IMG/VR virus record: IMGVR_UViG_3300034107_000498
Location: 1 to 54,925 of that record
DNA length: 54,925 nucleotides
Origin: a virus
Direction: 5' to 3' (one strand)
The notes below the pieces were generated by a model. It was given only the letters and a program-made list of their open reading frames with translations. It was not told where the DNA came from and did no database searches. Position 1 is the first letter of the stretch; the number at the start of each line of letters is the position of its first letter. Of the stretch, positions 41,101 to 49,452 are shown one piece after another. A program made the position numbers and the translations under genes.

Positions 41101-42860
41101 GTAATAGTTCCATTTGTTGTTTGGTATACTTCGTATAGTGGTAGGTATCCAGGAGCTATCTGTGGTCTGTACGTTTTTGTACCGGATGTGCCTACAAGCG
41201 AAGCATAGCTGGTTTTAGCATATTCTGCTTGTATTTCTAGGTTAGCATCTTGTCCTAGAGTTTCGGTAGCTGCTCCATCAAATCTGGCTATGCCACCGCT
41301 AGGCGATAAACAAAAGGTAGTATATCTATATAAGCCAATCTCCATACCACCAGGAGGCACCATTGTAAATAATTGAAATGCCTGGGTATCGTCAGCCTTA
41401 AAACTATAAACATTTACTGACGAGCTGGTATCTTCCTCAGCCCACTCAGTTGCTTGATACTGTCGCATTTGAATTTCTATACCGCAGGTGGTAACACCAA
41501 TGTTACCATTTTTAGTATTGATCTTACGCATACCTTCTGGAAAAGATAATACAATATCAATAGCGTCTGCGCTTTGAGTTAAATTAACTTGCTGCCATTT
41601 TCTTGTGCCTGGATGAGTAGCAGTTACATTGGTAGCGTTATTTGTTAGTTCTAAATTTAGGGGTCGTTGTTCAACGTCACGACCATATTGATTGTTAAAA
41701 GTTCCACTTATGCCGCCTGTTGCACCAAGCACATAGTCACGGGCAAAACCTTCTATTGTAATAGGTCTTGGTACAGATACTGGCTCTCCATAGTAAAAGT
41801 CCTCTATGGGCTTTGAACCAATATTAACGTCTTTGATTGCAAGCGGGCCAAATCCCCATACTACAACACTGTTTAAAATGTTTGTTTCTGTTAGTGATTC
41901 TATGTAAGGAGTAGCACCTAACATTCCTGAAAAGCGTACTTTTCCTAGTACTACGGGTATAGCATTAAACTGACTAGCTTGATTAGCTTGTCCGTTAAGT
42001 AAATTCATGGCATTTGCACTGCCAGGATCATTTGTTCTGGGTGGGCGAATAGGCGCAATAACGTTTTGTAAAACCATGCTTCCTACTTGAATAGCTATGG
42101 TTCCTGCTACAACTGCGGCATTGCCTGCTAATGCTCCACCACTAATAAAACTACCAACATCTGCGGGTACACCAGTAGTAGCAGTAATTGCAATTGCTGC
42201 AAGTGTTATTAGTAGTCGTTTGGTTGACGTACCTTCGGCCACACTTTTATAGGCTATTTCTTGGCCAGCTTGTACCACAGTAGTCGACCAGTTAGCTTTA
42301 GGTACAATTACCCCATCTAACATAATTACTATTTTACTAACTATTTCACCGCTTACTGTATACTTGGATTTTACAAAATCAACAAAGTCCTGGACAGTAG
42401 TACCAGCTACAGTCCAGTCGCGATATACACTAAGCCTTAGTGGGTGTGGAATTCCTACTGCTTGTACTTGTGCTTGTGGAGCATGCTTATAAAAAGCAAC
42501 AAAACGGTTTTTCCACTTTAAGTTATTTAGTGATTCAATTACTGAATCACTGCCACTACGACAGTGTAAAAAGTTATTGTTGCCTACAAACACACCCACG
42601 TGCATAGGCTCACCAAGCATATTGAAAAGACACAAGTCTCCAATATCTGGCGTACTATTCTCTTCCCAGTTATCTTTGTATAACTCTACTACTTGTAAAA
42701 TACGTGCGTCAGTTCCGCCTGAGTATTCTTCACTGTAGCTAGGTAAATCTATGTTGTATTCTTGCTTGTAGAATAAGCGAGCTAATCCCCAGCAGTCAAC
42801 TCCAGATTCAGTTCTGCCATTGTCTAAATATCGTAATCCAATATATTTATCATAATTCAT
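38118..42860 (-). CDS. Tail tip fusion: NlpC/P60 peptidase plus TipJ-type protein (gpK-gpI-gpJ-like)
   Basis: A 1580-residue protein. Residues 1-130 are an NlpC/P60 cysteine peptidase with C23 (GVDCWG), H87 (PMHVGVFVG) and H99 (NNFLHC). Residues 130-260 resemble a gpI-like region with hydrophobic and Gly-rich segments (LLITLAAIAITATTG). From about 270 the TipJ-type host-specificity part begins (QFNAIPVVLGKVRFSGML), includes a PA14-like insert near 690-790 and fibronectin-like C-terminal domains. In lambda these are separate genes K, I and J. Such fusions exist in other siphoviruses. The peptidase opens peptidoglycan for DNA entry; the J part binds the receptor. Confidence 0.9.
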   Translation of the reverse strand: MNYDKYIGLRYLDNGRTESGVDCWGLARLFYKQEYNIDLPSYSEEYSGGTDARILQVVELYKDNWEENSTPDIGDLCLFNMLGEPMHVGVFVGNNNFLHCRSGSDSVIESLNNLKWKNRFVAFYKHAPQAQVQAVGIPHPLRLSVYRDWTVAGTTVQDFVDFVKSKYTVSGEIVSKIVIMLDGVIVPKANWSTTVVQAGQEIAYKSVAEGTSTKRLLITLAAIAITATTGVPADVGSFISGGALAGNAAVVAGTIAIQVGSMVLQNVIAPIRPPRTNDPGSANAMNLLNGQANQASQFNAIPVVLGKVRFSGMLGATPYIESLTETNILNSVVVWGFGPLAIKDVNIGSKPIEDFYYGEPVSVPRPITIEGFARDYVLGATGGISGTFNNQYGRDVEQRPLNLELTNNATNVTATHPGTRKWQQVNLTQSADAIDIVLSFPEGMRKINTKNGNIGVTTCGIEIQMRQYQATEWAEEDTSSSVNVYSFKADDTQAFQLFTMVPPGGMEIGLYRYTTFCLSPSGGIARFDGAATETLGQDANLEIQAEYAKTSYASLVGTSGTKTYRPQIAPGYLPLYEVYQTTNGTITSVGTTQPVDAYSGKTGLQYSVIETLESTGSGMDIQWDTSAIKTVKITSGRVYADASGVDLTATTVEVWSTKTLFGIAGIDRKSSGGKWSPFLIDHGIWGTTDTTPAATAENPTAYGGSWLYTVPSFYFPYTGYYEVTAACDDQGEILIDGIRAVQIPKSGEKNTIAAIQGLIKLTAGFHSITLSGVNNQANDKGIGALITYTANNGVNIQPSQNTILTFGTGAWFERRKDAFNWVHSVENLPRGRYQVRVRRTNSDETEDEVDQKKFHKAILSNVTAYDSQKLPMVNPPGTYLAKTGIRVQSSNKVNGQIDGINALVQTITWDYDRTAGSWENLRETNNPASLFAYVLMHPANAFRVTPSELDIPSLTAWHNFCNPVAQTVATPSMQKGRYYTIKSLGTTTQASWNILAGTTGAIYNVGNSFEVKVTGGQPGTGTVTYAPKFTYNSVLSSTQSVMDTLRDICAAGKASPTYIDGKWGVVIDAERTHTVQHFTEHNSWGFEATKILPVLPHAFRITISDEDLAYQTNEIIVHNYGYGPATEGGKIGATLFEQLNLPGVTNADQATRLARWHFAQLKLRPEVYTINVDFEHLVCTRGDKVKISHSVPQWGIGSGRLGPGVGDVVTGTTLTLTEPVGLINNTNYSILIRTNNITSTSGTGSITRNFLYTGTTGYTSTITVPEIFSADGVKTDNLFMIGLANVSTQECIVTAIEPSNEYSARLTLVDYSPEIYTADLTDLLTFNPKMSLSNIAIVKTTITKSPIITSINSTSAQSNQLANGNYQNKAIVAFTNPQDLPAVASKVQFDIVDGDVSAWDTNPGTLYEIDKNNSTFEFVNLISDKNYKVRARYTNADRTICGPWSQDFAFNNDGKNRNFQTPPAIALDLENTYIVADPTIVATSAEIAGYAYRLYKDSGTTDLWDTTPIIPEVINNGQGRLNLLDVPVTLTEHRISDTGVTYRVACRVVDKLGNYSDTSSYGTTVAGGITYNYIKIKTIV

Positions 42861-43402
42861 TAAAATAGTCCTGGAAAATAGTTAGGTGTAAAACTAAAAC
42901 TAGGGAATGGCTCAGTATTATAATTAACCATACTTAAGTTTAAGGTAACGCTTTCAGCATTATAGCTTGCTGTTGTAATATAAAAGTTCTGTAGTGTTGC
43001 CTCTACATAATCTAAATTACTAGAAACTACTAGTTCTATTAAAACTTTTGTTCGTGACATTAAGTGACTACGAATAACAGTAATTGTTTCTGGTGTAACA
43101 AAGTTTAGTGAAATTGAGCAATCACCCATACCGCTGTCATTTTCATTAGGCAAGTTTAGAGTCATCGGCAAAAACACATATTCATTAGATCGGCTTACTA
43201 CTCCGTAAACTACTTCGTCATCTGTTGTAGAAGATAGTCTTTGAGTATAGTTATCACTTAGTCTAATAGGAGTTGTTGGGGCCGTAGGGCTAGTATTACC
43301 GTTTGGATCATAAATTGTCAGCAACATTATAAGCTGTTCATCTGTTTCAGACGAAAACATAGCTTTAATTGCTTGTGGTGATAGTCTACTTAGTCTACTC
43401 AT
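42860..43402 (-). CDS. Minor tail protein, gpL-like (DUF1833)
   Basis: A 180-residue protein beginning MSRLSRLSPQAIKAMFSSETDEQLI with the following segment LTIYDPNGNTSPTAPTTPIRL, typical of DUF1833-type proteins. In lambda-like tails this sits between gpM-like and gpK-like genes, and this order is conserved here. It probably links the tape measure end to the tip protein. It shares start/stop bases with both neighbours. Confidence 0.8.
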   Translation of the reverse strand: MSRLSRLSPQAIKAMFSSETDEQLIMLLTIYDPNGNTSPTAPTTPIRLSDNYTQRLSSTTDDEVVYGVVSRSNEYVFLPMTLNLPNENDSGMGDCSISLNFVTPETITVIRSHLMSRTKVLIELVVSSNLDYVEATLQNFYITTASYNAESVTLNLSMVNYNTEPFPSFSFTPNYFPGLF

Positions 43403-43767
43403 TATGGTAATATTTCAAACTTTAGGGAGGTATTCCAGTAACCTGGTGCTAGGTATTGTAATTTAAAAAACTCACCGTCACTACCAGGAACTATACGTAC
43501 TTCTACATTTGTAGAGGTACGTGGATGTGGAAAAGTAAATCGCTTAACACCTAGCAAAGTGTCTTCTATAAAAGTTTCTAATGTTGCGCACTGTGCAGTT
43601 GTCATAATAAAGGATAAATCCATTGTATTAACGCGAGTACCTTTACGACGCATTTTTGCAGGACCAGAGTCCGGGTTTGAACGTATAATGTTCAAACCCA
43701 AAGACTCTGAGAATCCTTTTTGTGGTACTTGTGGTAGTGCTTGTGCAGACCATGCTGGAATAGGCAT
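43402..43767 (-). CDS. Minor tail protein, gpM-like
   Basis: A 121-residue protein with the pattern WSAQALPQVPQKGFSESLG, then PAKMRRKGTRV and FTFPHPRTSTNVEVRI. It occupies the position of lambda gpM, directly after the tape measure gene and before a gpL-like gene. The fold is the tail-tube-like distal tail type. It forms part of the tail tip ring. Confidence 0.8.
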   Translation of the reverse strand: MPIPAWSAQALPQVPQKGFSESLGLNIIRSNPDSGPAKMRRKGTRVNTMDLSFIMTTAQCATLETFIEDTLLGVKRFTFPHPRTSTNVEVRIVPGSDGEFFKLQYLAPGYWNTSLKFEILP

Positions 43768-43769
43768 AC

Positions 43770-46700
43770 TTATCTCCTTGCTAATGCAGGTCTGCTATTA
43801 AAACTACCTGCTAGTGATTGTTGAACTGAGCTTCCTGGTCGGGCTACTTCACTTGCAACCATATCACCAATAATAACTTCAATCTTACGATTTCCACGTG
43901 AGTCAGTAGTTTCCTTAGTAGTAGCTTGCTGATTACCATAGTTGTTAACAACTACATCAACACTACCACCTCCACCGCCTGCACGAACTCCAAGGTTGCC
44001 GTTGCTATCACGCTTTAGGGGCATAATAGCTTCAGGACCTGCTTCACCCATTAAGCCTGCACCTTGTGCAAATTTAAATAGAGTTGGAGAATTTACTACG
44101 GAATTAGTAAACATTCCACCCTTGGCAAAAGTTTTTAATCCTATATCAAACGCACCACCTTTGGCAAAACTAGGCCCTGTAGTAGTTACAGAACCTCCAG
44201 CTAAGTCCTGGGCTCTAAATCCATTGGCAGTAATTGGGCCAACGCCAAATCCAAACACACTTCCGATTAAATTCATTAACGCTGGTCTAGCTGCTGCATA
44301 TAATGCTACTGACTGTTGCTGTAACTCATAACGAATTAAACCTTCAATCATGCCATCAATTAAACTTTTAAAATTTAACTTTCCAGTCTTTGTAAATTCA
44401 ATTAGTGCATTACCCATTTCATCAAAACTATTTTTAAATACTTCTCCGTAAGCTAGTTGACGATCTGTTAGAGATTGTGTTAACTCAAGAGCTCTTTTAC
44501 GGCCATCATTAGTTATTGCTAAAGCGGATCTTTGTGACTCAAAATTAGATAGTGCTGCTGCTTTTTCTTTTTCTATTTCTGAAGTATCTTTACCTGCTGC
44601 GGCTAATTTTAATATTCTATTTTCAATTTCTGCTAAAACAGTTGATTTTTCTTTTTGCAAAGCTATTTCTGATTGAAGTATAGTATTATTTAAAGTAGAA
44701 TACTCAAGAGTCTTTCTTTGAGTTTCTGCTTGTTCACCGTAAATCATGCCTAGTGAAGACCTAGCATTAAATAACTCTTGTTCTGCACCAAGTTGAGCAG
44801 CAGTCATTTTTAAAGCGTTTTCTTGTGCTTGAGAGTCAATATCTCTACCAAGCTTTTCTTTTGCAAAGCGTAAATCAATTATTTTGAATTGATCCTGTAG
44901 CCCTTTATTGTCTTTTTCTTTTTCTTGGCGCTGTTCAACGAAATTTAATAACTTTCGTTGTTTGTCAAATTCTATAAAATTTTGGTCAGCTGCTGCATCT
45001 GCAAGAGCAGTTTTTCCTGCAGCTATTTCAAGTAAATACTTACTTTCTGCGCTTAAATTTTCTAATCTTTGAACATCTTTTAAACCTTGCTCTGTAAGAG
45101 AGTTGGTAATGCCGCCAAGAATATTTAAACGAGCTAATTCTTGTTGTCTAATGGAATCTTGGGCCCCTTCCATCTTTTGTAAGTCAGACAATTGCCCTGC
45201 TCGTTTTGCGCGATCAGTTTCTATCCTACCACCAGCCATTTCGCCTTGGACGCCAGTAGCAGCAGCTTGTTGAGTAGCTATTTGCCTGTTAACTGTACCC
45301 ATTTTTAGCTTTAAAGTTGATTCTTTTAAGCTACCATCATTTTGAAGAGGTATATTTACAAAACCACGGCCCTTGCTTTCTTCTAAAGCTTTCTTGAAAA
45401 TTACTGCTGCTCCATACAATTCAGCTGCTTGTTGCTCTTCGCCAGGCTTAGCGGTATTAAAGGCAGTTAGCGCAGTAGATTCATCAATAGATGCTCGTAA
45501 CAATTCTTGACTCTTAATTAAATCAATATTTGTATTAATTGCATTTAATTGAATTTGCAATTCTCGTTGCTTTAGTCTACCTTGTTCAATTGCTGCTTGT
45601 TCACCAGTTAAACTACCGGCTCGTGCTTTATCAATCGTTAATGCGGCTTTTGCTGCTGCTTGTCCTAGTGCTACGTTGATAAGTTCTTTACTTTTCTCAA
45701 AAGCTTTGTCAGCCCCTCTGCTAAACAAGTCTGCAGCCTGCGTAAATACACTAGTTGACAGTCCTGTTTGTTGACGGCTTGCCATGCCACGAGATTCTCT
45801 ATTTACGTCTAAGCTAGCTTGTAGAGCCTTAATTTTATTTGCAACCTCAGGATTTGTAAGACGATCGGGAGCGTTATTATAAAACTCTAGTTGCTTTTTT
45901 AGCTTTAGATCTTCGCGATCTAATTGATTAATAGAGTTTTTATATGTGTTATATGCTTCGAAAGTCAGTTTAAACTGATCTCGCATACCTACAAATTCAT
46001 TTACAAAGTCTTGTCCAAATAAGCGAAATTTTTCAGGATTTTTAGTTAAGTCATCAAATGCAGCATTAATTTCATTTATGCCTCCGCTTGTAACTTTTAA
46101 CATTGCACTACTTACGTCATTAAGTGATTCACCTAATTTAAATAAAGGATTATTGTTTGCAGTAGACTGAATAAATTCCTGATATGCTTTATTGCTAATT
46201 TCTGTACTAGATTTAAAATTTTGTAAATTAGAGCTACTGTTTCCAATTATAGAACTTAATTTTTTCTGGGCATCGCTATACTTCTTAATAACTGGGTCGC
46301 CTTTTTCAAATGCTTTTGTTACACTTGTAATATCAAGGCTTTCTACACCTAAGGCTTGTTTGAGAATAGCTTCGGCTTCGTCTTTTTTGCCCATTTCGGC
46401 AAATACTTGTAAAGAGTCCTGTACTGTAGTATTTAAGCTTTTTGCTAAATTTTTACTTAAGCCGCCGCCAAAAAATGTGGCTATATTGTCTTTTACTTTG
46501 TCATAAGGACTAGTCTGCATTGCTCTGTCAAGCTTTTTAGCAGCGTCAATAGCAGTCTCTACAGAATTTGAAACTTCTAACTGAGCATTTGATAAAGCTA
46601 AGATGCCTTGTATAGTACCTGAGGCAAATGGAGTTTTATTTAATACATCAAAAGTTCTAACAAGATTTTTACTAGCATCAGTTACCCCATCAATTGATTT

Positions 46701-48485
46701 TGAAAATGCTTCAGCTTGGTCTCCTGTATTTGACAAAGCTGAATCAAGTAAACTAATAGCCTGAACTACAACACCTGCTACGATTCCGTAAATGCCAAAA
46801 GCATTTATTAAAGAACCTAACTTTTGGCCGACAATACCAATTACACCTGCAACACGAGTATACCCCGCTTGAAGTCTATTCATTTTACCTGTCGTCTCTA
46901 TTACTGCCTTACCTTCTTCATCATAACGAGTAATTACTTTTAACTTTCCTTCGCGGGCAAGAGCAATTTGTTCATTTAATTTAGCGTATGCAGCTCTAGA
47001 GCCGTATATGGCTTGAGTTTCTGCAGCTGTAGACCTAATACTTTCGCCAGCTAATTTATTTAGTGTGCGTCTATTTATAATGTCATTAGAACCTGGTGTA
47101 GTAAATCCTGGTTCTGTGCCACTAATAACATTTTGAGAAGTTGTTTCAAATGCTGTTGCGGCTCCTGCACGTATTGCTTTTAGCTTTCCAAGGTGTAACG
47201 TAAGCGCTTGTGCTTCGGCGTCGTTTCTGCCTTTTAAATATCGTGCACGATTTTCTAAAGATTTAATTTCTTCGGGCGTAATAGCAAACGGATCTTTACC
47301 TGCTAATGCTGCAAAATCTTTTCGACCTTTGGAAAAACCTTTAGCAGACTTTTCTAATTCAGCAATTTTATCTAATGTAGGTTTTTGTCTTTTATATGCC
47401 TCGGCAGCAGCTGCACCTGCGCTATCGGCTAGTGCACCTAATTTTTCTTGTTGGTCACTATATATTTGGGTAAAAACCATTCGGCTATCATTTGCCGCAT
47501 TTTTTAAATTCTGACGATACTGACCTAATGCAGGTATAGCGCTTTTAAGTATTGACGCCCCAATTGCTGCAATAACTGCTAACAAGGCGGTAGGATTTTG
47601 TGTTAGTACATTAACTAACGGACTTAATACCTTGTTTACTATTTCTAAAGCACCTTGACCTAAGTTTTGTAGACTGGCTAACAACCTATCATAAGGATTT
47701 GCACTTACATCAATAGCACTAAACTTATCTAAGCCTTCTTTTAATACTGCTGTAGCAAAAGCCTGACGTCTTTCAAAATCACTTAAACTACCTGCTGTTT
47801 TTCCTATGCTTCGTGCATAGTCTTGTGTAGCTTTTTCAATTTTTGTAAATAAGCCCAGTTCGTCTAACAGTTCAGGCTCTAACTTACTAATACCACGTGT
47901 TAAACGGCTAATAGCGTCTGGCATAGCAACACCTAATGCTTTGGAAGCTTTATTTGCTACTTGGCCTAGTTGTTCCATTTGCTTTGACGACAGTCCAGCA
48001 GCAGTACCTTTAGTAGTAGCTTCAATAGATTCACGCATACTAATAGCGCCATCAGTGACTTCTACTAGTCTTTTAGCAATTGTACCAAGAGATTGTCCAG
48101 TAACGGCACCTAACTGATCCATACCTTTGATCATGTTAGTAGTATCTGCTGCGTTACTTAATGCGCGAAATGCGGCACCAGCCGCAAATACATTAGCTGC
48201 ATAAGTAGCATATAAGCGTACTAATCCATCAAGCCCTCGAGCTTGATTTGCAAAATCTCGGCCAGATGCACCCGTTGCCCCGGCACTACCCCTGGCAACA
48301 TCATATTCGTTGCCACCCATCATGGCGTTTTTCCAACCGCCTTTACCTTTACCAGCAGGTCTATTCATATCCTTTTGAAGTGAATCAAAAGTTCCTTTGA
48401 ACGCCTTTAAATCCTTATGACTGGCATTAATAGTGCCAAGGTCGGATAGTTTAATATATAATACAGCGGTATCATTATTAGCCAT
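43770..48485 (-). CDS. Tape measure protein
   Basis: A 1571-residue protein, largely alpha-helical and Ala/Lys/Gln-rich over long spans. Hydrophobic segments occur near residues 285-315 (PLVNVLTQNPTALLAVIAAIGAS) and 560-590 (VIGIVGQKLGSLINAFGIYG), likely to interact with the host membrane. The C-terminal region has the FAKGGMFTNSVVNSPTLFKFAQG and GEAGPEAIMPL motifs common in gpH-type tape measures. Tape measure length sets tail length; at about 0.15 nm per residue this implies a tail of roughly 235 nm. The gene has a consensus promoter just upstream, so it may be transcribed separately. Confidence 0.95.
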   Translation of the reverse strand: MANNDTAVLYIKLSDLGTINASHKDLKAFKGTFDSLQKDMNRPAGKGKGGWKNAMMGGNEYDVARGSAGATGASGRDFANQARGLDGLVRLYATYAANVFAAGAAFRALSNAADTTNMIKGMDQLGAVTGQSLGTIAKRLVEVTDGAISMRESIEATTKGTAAGLSSKQMEQLGQVANKASKALGVAMPDAISRLTRGISKLEPELLDELGLFTKIEKATQDYARSIGKTAGSLSDFERRQAFATAVLKEGLDKFSAIDVSANPYDRLLASLQNLGQGALEIVNKVLSPLVNVLTQNPTALLAVIAAIGASILKSAIPALGQYRQNLKNAANDSRMVFTQIYSDQQEKLGALADSAGAAAAEAYKRQKPTLDKIAELEKSAKGFSKGRKDFAALAGKDPFAITPEEIKSLENRARYLKGRNDAEAQALTLHLGKLKAIRAGAATAFETTSQNVISGTEPGFTTPGSNDIINRRTLNKLAGESIRSTAAETQAIYGSRAAYAKLNEQIALAREGKLKVITRYDEEGKAVIETTGKMNRLQAGYTRVAGVIGIVGQKLGSLINAFGIYGIVAGVVVQAISLLDSALSNTGDQAEAFSKSIDGVTDASKNLVRTFDVLNKTPFASGTIQGILALSNAQLEVSNSVETAIDAAKKLDRAMQTSPYDKVKDNIATFFGGGLSKNLAKSLNTTVQDSLQVFAEMGKKDEAEAILKQALGVESLDITSVTKAFEKGDPVIKKYSDAQKKLSSIIGNSSSNLQNFKSSTEISNKAYQEFIQSTANNNPLFKLGESLNDVSSAMLKVTSGGINEINAAFDDLTKNPEKFRLFGQDFVNEFVGMRDQFKLTFEAYNTYKNSINQLDREDLKLKKQLEFYNNAPDRLTNPEVANKIKALQASLDVNRESRGMASRQQTGLSTSVFTQAADLFSRGADKAFEKSKELINVALGQAAAKAALTIDKARAGSLTGEQAAIEQGRLKQRELQIQLNAINTNIDLIKSQELLRASIDESTALTAFNTAKPGEEQQAAELYGAAVIFKKALEESKGRGFVNIPLQNDGSLKESTLKLKMGTVNRQIATQQAAATGVQGEMAGGRIETDRAKRAGQLSDLQKMEGAQDSIRQQELARLNILGGITNSLTEQGLKDVQRLENLSAESKYLLEIAAGKTALADAAADQNFIEFDKQRKLLNFVEQRQEKEKDNKGLQDQFKIIDLRFAKEKLGRDIDSQAQENALKMTAAQLGAEQELFNARSSLGMIYGEQAETQRKTLEYSTLNNTILQSEIALQKEKSTVLAEIENRILKLAAAGKDTSEIEKEKAAALSNFESQRSALAITNDGRKRALELTQSLTDRQLAYGEVFKNSFDEMGNALIEFTKTGKLNFKSLIDGMIEGLIRYELQQQSVALYAAARPALMNLIGSVFGFGVGPITANGFRAQDLAGGSVTTTGPSFAKGGAFDIGLKTFAKGGMFTNSVVNSPTLFKFAQGAGLMGEAGPEAIMPLKRDSNGNLGVRAGGGGGSVDVVVNNYGNQQATTKETTDSRGNRKIEVIIGDMVASEVARPGSSVQQSLAGSFNSRPALARR

Positions 48486-48503
48486 GCATACTCCTATTCG
48501 TAT

Positions 48504-48525
48504 ATTATCAAAATTTTTTGATAAT
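48504..48525 (-). promoter_or_regulatory. AT-only inverted repeat in the tape measure leader
   Basis: ATTATCAAAA and TTTTGATAAT form a perfect 10-bp inverted repeat around 2 bases, about 7-28 nt downstream of the predicted start. It could be an operator or an RNA hairpin. Confidence 0.5.
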
Positions 48526-48538
48526 TTAACTAGAGACC

Positions 48539-48567
48539 ATTATAACATGTGAGCACTCTTTTGTCAA
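48539..48567 (-). promoter_or_regulatory. Consensus sigma70 promoter before the tape measure gene
   Basis: On the - strand TTGACA (48562-48567) and TATAAT (48539-48544) are perfect and 17 bp apart. The gap between the tail chaperone terminator and the tape measure start contains this site. Confidence 0.92.
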
Positions 48568-48583
48568 ACCAAAAAATTTTTAA

Positions 48584-48618
48584 CGCAAAAAAGCCCGCTA
48601 ATTTTTAGCTAGCGGGCT
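48584..48618 (-). terminator. Intrinsic terminator after the G/GT chaperones
   Basis: On the - strand AGCCCGCTA pairs with TAGCGGGCT across a 9-nt loop and is followed by TTTTTTGCG. The stop codon of the GT frame lies inside the loop. Confidence 0.9.
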
Positions 48619-49383
48619 CTTGCATCTTTTTCTTATTATTGATTTCTTCTGATCTTACATTGTCAATTATGCGTATAAGCATAATTACAAGTTTATGTTC
48701 AGAAACATCAATCTCTGTTGCTTCTAAAATGTCTTTAACACCTATTAAGGATTTACCTAAGTAACTGCCACTCATGGTATCCCATTCGTCACGGAGCATT
48801 TTATAGGCGTTAAACGCCTGTTGTACTTCTAGCGGAAAGTCTTCGAAATCAACTGGAATCTCGGACTCTAGTGGTTCGTTACCTAACTCTTCACACATTT
48901 CAAAATATGCGTCTTTGGTCATGCCAACACTCATATTTTGGAAATAATTGACCAACTGCCCGTTTACTTGCTGGAGTTGGTCGTCGAAAAGTTTCCCAAG
49001 TCTGACACCTGTTCACTAATAAATGCGTCAAAGTTACTTGAGTTTTTCATTAAGTAAAGCGCATTTTCAGCTGTGTATCCTAGTTCTGATTCAAGGTCTT
49101 TGCCAGTTAAATCTACTGGAGCTAGTTGCTCAAGATAAGATAACTTAAATCCTGACCAGCCTTTTACAGCTGCTTCAACATAAAGTTGTAAAAATAAGTC
49201 TTCATTGAATTCTTCTGAGGCTTGGCGATTTTTAAAACTAGTTTTGGTAGACTTCTTACGAATCGACAAAAGCGTTTCGCGAGATAAAAATGCCAAATCA
49301 ACTAGAAAACCAGGCATTCCAGGGTATTCAACCTGAACTGATTTAGAAGGAACTAACAGTGTTTTTAAAGAGAGAGTAGTCAT
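48605..49383 (-). CDS. Tail assembly chaperone GT-like, made by -1 frameshift
   Basis: A predicted 259-residue fusion of the 139-residue G-like frame (through N131) with a second frame of 128 residues, joined by a -1 ribosomal slip at GGGAAAC. The added part continues LFDDQLQQVNGQLVNYFQNM and ends KKKMQEPAS. It is acidic and helical (EMCEELGNEPLESEIPVDFED), as in GT-type extensions that bind the tape measure or tail tube. A separate TTG start at 48955 is unlikely. In lambda the ratio of G to GT matters for tail assembly. No slippage rate can be read here. Confidence 0.85.
48964..49383 (-). CDS. Tail assembly chaperone G-like
   Basis: A 139-residue protein made without frameshifting. It opens with a beta-rich part (LSLKTLLVPSKSVQVEYPGMPGF) and continues with helices (ETLLSIRKKS, FLQLYVEAAVKGWSGF). 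Position between major tail protein and tape measure, and size, match lambda gpG. About half of siphovirus G genes end with a slippery site; this one carries it about 30 nt before its stop. The product helps the tape measure fold while the tube assembles. Confidence 0.85.
   Translation of the reverse strand: MTTLSLKTLLVPSKSVQVEYPGMPGFLVDLAFLSRETLLSIRKKSTKTSFKNRQASEEFNEDLFLQLYVEAAVKGWSGFKLSYLEQLAPVDLTGKDLESELGYTAENALYLMKNSSNFDAFISEQVSDLGNFSTTNSSK
48991..48997 (-). promoter_or_regulatory. Slippery heptamer for programmed -1 frameshift
   Basis: GGGAAAC on the - strand, read in the G frame as ttG GGA AAC, follows the X XXY YYZ rule. Slippage leads straight into an open -1 frame extending 128 codons. 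Lambda uses the related GGGAAAG. Confidence 0.85.
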
Positions 49384-49452
49384 TTTATAATAATGTTTTT
49401 GAAAAAGAGAGACTGGAGATCAACCCAGTCTCTGTGAAAATGCAGCTATTAA

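Noticed and set aside
43942-47514. Several + strand frames over the tape measure gene.
   Set aside because: They are shadows of one long, well supported - strand gene, with no promoter or ribosome site.
48605-48955. An independent 116-residue gene with a TTG start at 48955 instead of a frameshift product.
   Set aside because: The frame is open upstream to the slippery site, the TTG lacks a ribosome site, and the gene order matches lambda G/GT.
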